This document shows positions 13,228-18,402 of a stretch of DNA of 18,402 nt, one piece after another (positions within the stretch are counted from its first letter, which is position 1; every line of letters begins with the position of its first letter). Source of the stretch: Treponema sp. UBA4328 (lineage in GTDB: Bacteria > Spirochaetota > Spirochaetia > Treponematales > Treponemataceae); the NCBI GenBank assembly GCA_002394465.1, contig DGTU01000189.1, positions 1-18,402 of the forward strand. Direction: 5' to 3'. Under the pieces are notes generated by a model. That model had not been told where the DNA came from. It worked only from the letters and a program-made list of their open reading frames with translations, and searched no databases. Position numbers and translations under genes: made by a program.

Positions 13228-14199
13228 ATGGATTTTGATATTGTTTCGTTTGTGAACGCTCTCCCCGGAGCCTGTTCAGTTGGTATTTTATGGGGTTTAA
13301 TGACGCTGGGCGTTTACCTTACTTTCAGGGTACTGAATATTGCAGATATGACCTGTGACGGTTCTTTTGTTCTTGGCAGTGCAGTATGTGCAGTTATGAT
13401 TACATCAGGATACGGCCCTGGAATTTCACTTCTTGCTGCATTCGGAACCGGAATGATTGCCGGATTTATAACCGGATTCCTTCATACAAAACTTAAAATG
13501 CATGAGCTTCTTGCCGGAATCCTCACAATGACGGCGCTCTTTTCGATTAACCTGAGGATAATGGGAAAACCGAACGTAAGCCTTGCATCTACATATATGA
13601 ACAAGGACCACACGCTCATTACAAACCTTCAGGCTGCTGCTTCAAACTATTTTGACCTTACGCTTTCAATTAACGCAGCAACGCTCATAATCGGCGGTCT
13701 TCTGTGCGTGCTTATTGTTCTTGTACTCTATCTTTTCCTTGGAACTGAAATCGGTTCTTCTATCCGTGCAACGGGAAGCAATCCTAAGATGGTTCGTGCA
13801 ATGGGCGTAGATACCGATAAAATGATCATACTCGGACTTATGATTTCAAACGGCGTAATTGCCCTCAGCGGTGCCTTTGTATCACAGTATCAGCGCTTTG
13901 CCGATATAAACGGCGGTACCGGAACCCTCGTTCAGGGACTTGCATCCATCGTAATTGGAGAGGCTCTTTTCGGCTGGTTTGCAAAGAGACTTTCTTTCTG
14001 GTTTACGCTTGCTTCAGTAATTCTCGGAACGGTCGTTTACAGGATCGTAATTGCAGTTGTCCTTCAGCTCGGACTTCCATCGGGTGACATGAAAATGCTT
14101 ACATCAATGATTATTACAATTGCGCTTGCAGTTCCTATTATAAAGGGACTTATCAGAAATTATGCCGCACGCTACAGGGCAAACGGGGGACTGAACTAA
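13228..14199 (+). CDS. ABC transporter permease, TrpY-like (COG4120)
   Basis: Integral membrane protein of 323 residues with about eight or nine hydrophobic helices and the branched-chain/simple-sugar permease fold. Typical features are the N-terminal SVGILWGLMTLGVYLTFRVL helix followed by NIADMTCDGSF, and the cytosolic ATPase-coupling segment LGTEIGSSIRATGSNPKMVRAMG near 171-193. In relatives this permease pairs with a COG1101 ATPase and a TrpX/COG2984 binding protein, and characterised streptococcal members have been linked to tryptophan uptake. Here only the ATPase follows, one base after the stop; no binding protein is in the window. Substrate therefore open: an aromatic amino acid or another small molecule. 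Confidence 0.83.
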   Translation: MDFDIVSFVNALPGACSVGILWGLMTLGVYLTFRVLNIADMTCDGSFVLGSAVCAVMITSGYGPGISLLAAFGTGMIAGFITGFLHTKLKMHELLAGILTMTALFSINLRIMGKPNVSLASTYMNKDHTLITNLQAAASNYFDLTLSINAATLIIGGLLCVLIVLVLYLFLGTEIGSSIRATGSNPKMVRAMGVDTDKMIILGLMISNGVIALSGAFVSQYQRFADINGGTGTLVQGLASIVIGEALFGWFAKRLSFWFTLASVILGTVVYRIVIAVVLQLGLPSGDMKMLTSMIITIALAVPIIKGLIRNYAARYRANGGLN

Positions 14200-14200
14200 T

Positions 14201-14989
14201 ATGCTTGAGATTAAAAACGTATCAAAAACATTTAACCCGGGAACTATCACGGAAAAACGTGCACTTACGAACATAAACCTTACGCTTAATGACGGAGATT
14301 TCGTTACGGTAATCGGCGGGAACGGTGCCGGAAAATCAACTCTCCTCAACCTTATCGCCGGAGTTCATCAGCCTGATTCAGGACATATTTTACTCGACGG
14401 AAAGGACATTACTTACAAGAAGGAATTTACGAGGGCAAAGTATCTCGGCCGTGTTTTCCAGGATCCTATGATGGGAACTGCTGCAAACATGGAAATTGAA
14501 GAAAACCTTGCCATGGCATACCGCCGCGGAAAGAAAAGAAGCCTTCTCTGGGGAATCAAGAGACGTGAAAGGGAACTCTATCGTGAAAAACTTGCACTGC
14601 TTGACCTTGGACTTGAGACCAGATTGAAGAGCAAGGTCGGACTTCTTTCGGGAGGACAGAGACAGGCTCTGACGCTTCTTATGGCTACCCTTAAAAAACC
14701 TGACCTTCTTCTTCTTGATGAACACACTGCTGCCCTTGATCCTAAAACGGCTGCAAAGGTTCTTGAACTTACGGAGCAGTTTATACGTCAGGATCATCTT
14801 ACGGCATTCATGGTTACACACAACATGCGCCATGCAATTCAGTACGGAAACCGCCTCATCATGATGATGAAAGGTGAAATCATCTACGAAGTCAGCGGTG
14901 AAGAAAAGAAAAACCTTAAGGTTGAAGACCTTCTCAATAAATTCGGTGCGGCCGGTGAACTCAACGACCGCATGGTTCTCGGAAACTGA
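14201..14989 (+). CDS. ABC transporter ATP-binding protein, TrpZ-like (COG1101)
   Basis: Cytosolic ATPase partner of the permease directly upstream, 262 residues. Walker A GGNGAGKST at 39-47, Q-loop VFQDP with Gln87, signature LSGGQRQ at 149-155, Walker B LLLLDE at 169-174, D-loop AALDP at 177-181 and switch His207 in VTHNMRHAI. The insertion RRGKKRSLLWGIKRRERELY (about 108-127) in the helical domain is typical of this ATPase group. GGGGA in the permease tail serves as ribosome site about ten bases before the ATG. Its stop is just two bases from the stop of the convergent hydrolase gene. Confidence 0.9.
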   Translation: MLEIKNVSKTFNPGTITEKRALTNINLTLNDGDFVTVIGGNGAGKSTLLNLIAGVHQPDSGHILLDGKDITYKKEFTRAKYLGRVFQDPMMGTAANMEIEENLAMAYRRGKKRSLLWGIKRRERELYREKLALLDLGLETRLKSKVGLLSGGQRQALTLLMATLKKPDLLLLDEHTAALDPKTAAKVLELTEQFIRQDHLTAFMVTHNMRHAIQYGNRLIMMMKGEIIYEVSGEEKKNLKVEDLLNKFGAAGELNDRMVLGN

Positions 14990-14991
14990 TT

Positions 14992-15936
14992 TTACTTAAC
15001 GTAAGTGTTCAGCCACTGAATTGAAAGTGACTGCCACTGGGCTGCGGTTCCTGAGGCGCTTATGACTCCGAATCCGTGGCCGCTTGCAGGGAATATGTGC
15101 AGTTCTTCGCGTACGTTAGCAGCCCTTAAGGCTTTCCAGTAGGGAAGAATGTTGCCTTCCGGATTTACTGATTTGTCATTCATTGCACAGCACAGAAATG
15201 CTATCGGAGTATCCTCTTTTACAAGAAGTTCGCAGGATGTGGCATCTTTTGCCTTTTGATCAGGTTTTTCTCCGAGCAGGGAAGTGCGGCTTCCTTCGTG
15301 TGCTCCTCCGTCCTGCATGGTAATTACCGGGTAAATCAGAATCTGGAATGAAGGTTTTGCACTTATAAGTTTGCCGTCTTTGTTTTTGTCAGATTTGTCA
15401 GCCTTGTAGGTTTCTTCATCGTATCTCGTTGCGAGGCTTGCAGCGACATGTCCGCCGGCAGAAGAGCCCATTACGCCGGTTTTGTTTTCGTCAATTCCGA
15501 ATTCCTTTGCGCGTGACCTGATGATTCTCATTGCCCTCTGCGCATCCTGAAGCGAAACTGTCTCCCTGTTTTTGTGACCGTCATTCGGTGTCCTGTAAAC
15601 GAGCACAAAGCATGTAATGCCGGCTTCATTGTAGGCCTTTACGTAATCAACGCCTTCCTTGTCATAGACGACCCGCTGATAGGTTCCTCCCGGAATTATA
15701 AGCACTGCCTGTCCTGTGGACTGTCCTGAAGGCCTGTAAACTTCCATGTAGGGCTGAGTTACGCCTGAAATTGCCCTGTCATGAACCTTAGCGCCTCCGC
15801 GTTCTTCTTCTTTCTGTTCGACTTTGACTTTCTCTGAACCCGGGCCGATTTTCTTCGGCCAGAGCCAGATTTTTTCCTGAGTGAATGCAGCCAGCGTCAT
15901 TGAAAACAGAACTGCTGCAGCAAGAATTCTTTTCAT
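14992..15936 (-). CDS. Secreted alpha/beta-hydrolase, probable (carbohydrate) esterase
   Basis: 314 residues with a signal peptide (about 1-17, cleavage near LAA). The alpha/beta-hydrolase core shows an oxyanion segment LIIPGGTY at 79-86, nucleophile Ser159 in GSSAGG at 157-162, probable acid Asp254 in MNDKSV and catalytic His287 in SGHGFG. The layout resembles BD-FAE/acetyl-esterase enzymes that remove acetyl groups from plant polysaccharides, often next to xylanase or pectinase genes. No such gene is adjacent here, so the substrate is inferred only. A Lys/Glu-rich stretch (about 33-50) and an Asp/Lys-rich loop (about 179-190) are exposed and variable. The ATG at 15936 has a full AGGAGG five bases upstream, the best ribosome site in the window. 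Confidence 0.85.
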   Translation of the reverse strand: MKRILAAAVLFSMTLAAFTQEKIWLWPKKIGPGSEKVKVEQKEEERGGAKVHDRAISGVTQPYMEVYRPSGQSTGQAVLIIPGGTYQRVVYDKEGVDYVKAYNEAGITCFVLVYRTPNDGHKNRETVSLQDAQRAMRIIRSRAKEFGIDENKTGVMGSSAGGHVAASLATRYDEETYKADKSDKNKDGKLISAKPSFQILIYPVITMQDGGAHEGSRTSLLGEKPDQKAKDATSCELLVKEDTPIAFLCCAMNDKSVNPEGNILPYWKALRAANVREELHIFPASGHGFGVISASGTAAQWQSLSIQWLNTYVK

Positions 15937-15985
15937 TTTTTCCTCCTGTTTTTAAATCTCAATAGATTTTAAAACATGCTCATAT

Positions 15986-15991
15986 TATAAT
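15986..15991 (+). promoter_or_regulatory. -10 box for the 16015 gene
   Basis: Consensus TATAAT at 15986-15991, followed by an AAGGA ribosome site at 15999-16003 and the ATG at 16015. The -35 is not recognisable. In contrast to five other genes here, this one would have a normal leader. Confidence 0.4.
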
Positions 15992-16014
15992 AGGGAAAAA
16001 GGATTTTTTAAATA

Positions 16015-16572
16015 ATGGCAAATACGCTTTCACAGGCCGTAAGTTCATTTTCTCAGAAATTTTCAAGGTTCCGGAAATCACCCGGTGCGGAAAGAACCGT
16101 TCCTCAGTCAGAAAATGAAGTCATTCAGCGTCAGCTCAGGGAACGCATTCAGCGCCTTACTGCTTCAGTTGCCGCAACGTACCGTATATATAAATCTCCC
16201 TTTGAAGCACTTGGAAAGAATTCTGACAGGGCAGCAGGCATAGACCGGGACGAACAGCAGCTGCTTAAGGCATACAATCTGTATAAATCTGTCCTTGATA
16301 TTCAGAAAGAGGACGAAGAGGGCGATGGAACCTTCATCAGCAGGGTCGAAATTGCAACTCCGCTCAAGGACAAGGCCGGCTATACTTCAGGCGGACAGTT
16401 TATATATCTTGTGTGCTGGCTTCATTTTGAACAGGGAATGAGTGAGTTTATTCCTTTCTTTACGGAAAAAGACGGAGCGTATTCCCTTGCTTTTGCACGT
16501 AACGAAAACTTCGAATTTGAAGAACATGACAAAGAAATATTTGAAATAATCAGGCAGGAATTTTATTCCTGA
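16015..16572 (+). CDS. Hypothetical protein upstream of coaC
   Basis: 185 residues, not recognised. No signal peptide and no membrane helix, so probably cytosolic. The first 30 residues are Ser/Arg/Lys-rich and likely disordered; about 33-60 is a charged, heptad-like helix (NEVIQRQLRERIQRL), and a helical stretch continues to about 100. The C-terminal half (GGQFIYLVCWLHFEQG onward, about 125-185) looks like a compact beta-rich or alpha/beta domain ending in acidic residues. The gene starts from its own -10 box and ends 13 bases before coaC, so it is probably the first gene of a coaC-coaB unit. Codon use matches its neighbours, which supports a real gene. No function can be assigned. Confidence 0.7.
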   Translation: MANTLSQAVSSFSQKFSRFRKSPGAERTVPQSENEVIQRQLRERIQRLTASVAATYRIYKSPFEALGKNSDRAAGIDRDEQQLLKAYNLYKSVLDIQKEDEEGDGTFISRVEIATPLKDKAGYTSGGQFIYLVCWLHFEQGMSEFIPFFTEKDGAYSLAFARNENFEFEEHDKEIFEIIRQEFYS

Positions 16573-16585
16573 AAGGGCGTTTGAA

Positions 16586-17146
16586 ATGGAACAGAATGAA
16601 ATATTAAAAGACAGACATATACTCCTCCACGTGACAGGCTCCATTTCCTGCTACAAGGCATGTGAGCTTACGAGCCTTCTTAAAAAGTGCGGGGCAGAAA
16701 TTCAGGTAACTTTGTCTGAAGGCGCGCTAAAATTCCTTCAGCCGGCAGTTTTTGAGGGATTGAGCCGCAGGGAAGCCCTTACTCCTGACATGTTCGTGCG
16801 TAAGCCTGACTGCATTCCTCATATAACGCTCGCAAACTGGGCGGATTTGATTATCGTTTATCCGGCTTCGGCAAACTGCATTGCCCGCCTGGCATCAGGC
16901 CTCAGCGACGACCTTTTCGGAGCAGCATTCCTTGCAAACAATTTTGCAAAGCCTGTTTTGCTCGCCCCTGCGATGAACTCTAACATGTTCGCTCACCCGG
17001 CTACTCAGGAAAACTTAAAAAAACTCGAATCCTGGGGAACAAAGATTCTGCCGACGGAAGAAGGGCTTCTTGCATGCGGAACGACAGGCCCTGGAAAACT
17101 GATTTCTCCAGAGCGAATGCTTGATTTCATAAAGGAGAATATTTGA
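16586..17146 (+). CDS. coaC: Phosphopantothenoylcysteine decarboxylase (CoaC), stand-alone
   Basis: FMN-dependent HFCD-family flavoprotein that decarboxylates phosphopantothenoylcysteine to phosphopantetheine in coenzyme A synthesis; 186 residues, matching monofunctional CoaC. Motifs: the N-terminal HVTGSISCYKACEL segment, catalytic His79 in PHITLANWADLIIVYPASAN, substrate-binding PAMN at 128-131 and the catalytic Cys164 in LLACGTTGPGKLIS. AAGGG lies upstream of the ATG. Most bacteria fuse this domain to CoaB; here CoaB is a separate gene starting 73 bases later. The TGA stop uses the first two bases of the 63-bp repeat element, and an AAAGGAG at 17131-17137 inside the 3' end looks like a ribosome site for the next gene. 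Confidence 0.9.
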   Translation: MEQNEILKDRHILLHVTGSISCYKACELTSLLKKCGAEIQVTLSEGALKFLQPAVFEGLSRREALTPDMFVRKPDCIPHITLANWADLIIVYPASANCIARLASGLSDDLFGAAFLANNFAKPVLLAPAMNSNMFAHPATQENLKKLESWGTKILPTEEGLLACGTTGPGKLISPERMLDFIKENI

Positions 17147-17207
17147 CGCAGATTTGCGCAGATACACGCAGATAAAAAATCTGTGTTCATCTGCGCTTAT
17201 CAGCGTC
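17145..17207. repeat. 63-bp dyad of six 8-bp units on a 10-bp period, copy B
   Basis: Same length and design as copy A (2684-2746). Left units start at 17146, 17156 and 17166; inverted right units start at 17179, 17189 and 17199, each step exactly 10 bp. The arms fold around an A-rich centre at about 17174-17178; unpaired positions fall mainly in the 2-bp linkers. It fills nearly the whole gap between coaC and coaB. Confidence 0.88.
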
Positions 17208-17219
17208 TAAAAAAAATCT

Positions 17220-17891
17220 ATGAAAATCTTGATTACTGGCGGCGGATGCCGGGAATACATTGACAGCGTAAGGGTTGTGACAAACTCCTCAACAGGGCGA
17301 ACTTCCGCTGTTCTTGCAGATGAACTTGCCTCAAGGAAAAATGACGTATGCCTCATAACTGCTGAAAGCGCGGTTAAAACGAAAAATCCTTCTGTTAAGG
17401 TAATACTCTATCAGACTGGAGAAGAGCTTGCGCAGAGAATCAGGGAAGAGCTTACGTCTCAAAGCTATGACTGCGTAATTCATGCGGCAGCCGTAAGCGA
17501 TTTTGTTCCTGACACGATAACCACCGGCGGAAAAACAATAAAAGCTGGAAAGAATGCGGAGAAACTTCCTTCAGGCGGAGAAATGACCGTAACCTTCCGC
17601 GCTTCCCCGAAGATTGCAGACCGCCTTCACGAATGGGCGAAAGAGGGCGGAAACGCATCTGCAAAAATCATCTGCTTTAAGCTTTTGAACAATGCGGGTA
17701 AAGCAGAAGAAAATCAGGCTGTCGGGAAGCTTTTTGCACACAGCAATGCGGACTACGTCGTATACAACGACCTGAGCGAAATGACTGCGACAGTTCATCC
17801 TTTTAAAATTCTCAGCGCAAAATCAGAATGCGTTGCCTCCGGAAATACAAACAAAGAACTTGCCCAAAAGATCCTCGAACTCGTGATTTAA
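17220..17891 (+). CDS. coaB: Phosphopantothenate-cysteine ligase (CoaB), streptococcal-type stand-alone
   Basis: Joins 4'-phosphopantothenate and cysteine using a nucleotide triphosphate, the step before CoaC; 223 residues. It starts directly with the Rossmann segment MKILITGGGCREYIDSVR and NSSTGR (22-27), keeps HAAAVSDF at 88-95, Lys115 in EKLPS, FKLL at 153-156 and the ADYVVYNDL block at 177-185. The pattern (GG-C-REYIDSVRVVTNSSTG) is closest to the monofunctional CoaB known from streptococci rather than the C-terminal half of fused CoaBC. No ribosome site occurs in the 12 bases after the repeat element; the nearest candidate is AAAGGAG at 17131-17137 on the other side of the element. Confidence 0.88.
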   Translation: MKILITGGGCREYIDSVRVVTNSSTGRTSAVLADELASRKNDVCLITAESAVKTKNPSVKVILYQTGEELAQRIREELTSQSYDCVIHAAAVSDFVPDTITTGGKTIKAGKNAEKLPSGGEMTVTFRASPKIADRLHEWAKEGGNASAKIICFKLLNNAGKAEENQAVGKLFAHSNADYVVYNDLSEMTATVHPFKILSAKSECVASGNTNKELAQKILELVI

Positions 17892-17901
17892 GCCTGCTTA
17901 A

Positions 17902-17930
17902 TTGTATAACAGCCCGATTTTTACTATAAT
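17902..17930 (+). promoter_or_regulatory. Predicted promoter of the LysRS gene, leaderless type
   Basis: -35 TTGTAT at 17902-17907, 17-bp spacer and consensus -10 TATAAT at 17925-17930. Nine bases later the ATG at 17940 begins, with no Shine-Dalgarno sequence between. Confidence 0.5.
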
Positions 17931-17939
17931 ACTTGAACT

Positions 17940-18402
17940 ATGTCTAGAAACGAAAAAGAATTGTGCCACTGGGCTGACCAGCAGGCTGAGAGAATCATTA
18001 AACAGAAAGGTGAGCGTGATTCATACACTTGTGCTTCGGGAATCACACCTTCTGGAACTGTTCATATCGGAAACTTCCGCGAGATTATCACGGTTGATTT
18101 AGTTGTACGCGCATTGCGTGACCGCGGCAAGAATGTCCGCTTCATTTATTCATGGGACGACTACGATGTATTCCGAAAAGTCCCGGCAAACATGCCAAAA
18201 CCGGAAGAACTTGAAAAATATCTCCGTTACCCGATCACAATGGTACCGGACACATTCGGTCGTGACGAAAACTATGCCCGCCATCACGAGGTTGATATCG
18301 AAACTCAGCTACCAAGAGTCGGAATTCACCCTGAATTCCTGTATCAGGCAAGCCGTTACCGTGCGAACCGATACGCTGAGGGCATGAAAATCGCCATGCA
18401 GA
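17940..18402 (+). CDS. lysS: Class I lysyl-tRNA synthetase (N-terminal part, cut by window end)
   Basis: The first 154 residues of a class I LysRS, which charges tRNA(Lys). The Rossmann-fold signature HIGN is at 42-45 in GITPSGTVHIGNFREI; SWDDYDVFRKVP follows at about 74-85, and the DTFGRDENYARHHEV segment further on is characteristic of the archaeal/spirochaetal enzyme. The frame is open to the last base; the KMSK loop and C-terminal helical domain must lie beyond the window. The class II enzyme used by most bacteria has no HIGH motif, so the class is clear. The two open frames seen over this gene (from 17902 and 18103) are shadows. A promoter with -10 TATAAT ends nine bases before the ATG. 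Confidence 0.93.
   Translation, partial: MSRNEKELCHWADQQAERIIKQKGERDSYTCASGITPSGTVHIGNFREIITVDLVVRALRDRGKNVRFIYSWDDYDVFRKVPANMPKPEELEKYLRYPITMVPDTFGRDENYARHHEVDIETQLPRVGIHPEFLYQASRYRANRYAEGMKIAMQ

Noticed and set aside
14390..14833. 147-codon minus-strand open frame opposite the ABC ATPase
   Set aside because: Antisense shadow of a gene with all ATPase motifs; no ribosome site and a low-complexity basic translation.
17145..17207. Intrinsic terminator between coaC and coaB
   Set aside because: The stem is long but is followed by an A-run, not a T-run, on the plus strand; its design matches the repeat at 2684, and terminating here would silence coaB.
17902..18387. Two plus-strand open frames over the end of the window
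   Set aside because: They are in another frame than the class I LysRS, whose HIGN motif and continuous conserved reading from 17940 decide the frame.

Overview
This window reads as a chromosomal segment of a spirochaete, most likely a gut or rumen Treponema-type organism. The strongest clue is the 3' end, where the start of a class I lysyl-tRNA synthetase is visible; this enzyme form is typical of spirochaetes and archaea and rare in other bacteria. A formylglycine-enzyme-like secreted protein, sensor-type c-di-GMP proteins, an LplA-like sugar-binding protein and a split CoaB/CoaC pair fit that picture. I do not name a species. Coding density is high, no stretch above about 140 bases lacks a gene, and I see no rRNA, tRNA, CRISPR array, phage gene or transposase.

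Layout. 71-1645: an LplA-like sugar-binding protein with its own promoter. 1717-3867: dapA and asd, two early steps of lysine/diaminopimelate synthesis, separated by a 138-base spacer packed with inverted repeats and followed by a good bidirectional terminator. 3956-7955 (minus strand): two consecutive membrane proteins with degenerate GGDEF and intact-looking EAL domains, so probable c-di-GMP phosphodiesterases. 8019-11182: lysA (diaminopimelate decarboxylase), a HisC-type aminotransferase and a metallophosphoesterase in one tight unit. 11229-13189 (minus strand): a CorA-type Mg2+ transporter and a secreted FGE/SUMF1-fold protein with 4-nt stop/start overlap. 13228-14989: an ABC permease/ATPase pair of the TrpY/TrpZ (COG4120/COG1101) type without its binding protein. 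14992-15936 (minus strand): a secreted alpha/beta-hydrolase. 16015-17891: an unknown protein, then separate coaC and coaB genes (coenzyme A synthesis). 17940-end: class I LysRS, cut by the window edge.

The most interesting non-coding signals are (i) a 63-bp dyad made of six 8-bp units spaced exactly 10 bp apart, present at 2684-2746 and 17145-17207 with a decayed half copy after asd; the second copy sits between a Shine-Dalgarno-like sequence and the coaB start codon; and (ii) five genes whose predicted -10 box lies only 7-9 nt before the start codon with no Shine-Dalgarno sequence, suggesting leaderless mRNAs alongside ordinary leadered genes. All functional calls are from reading motifs by eye; no database search was run.
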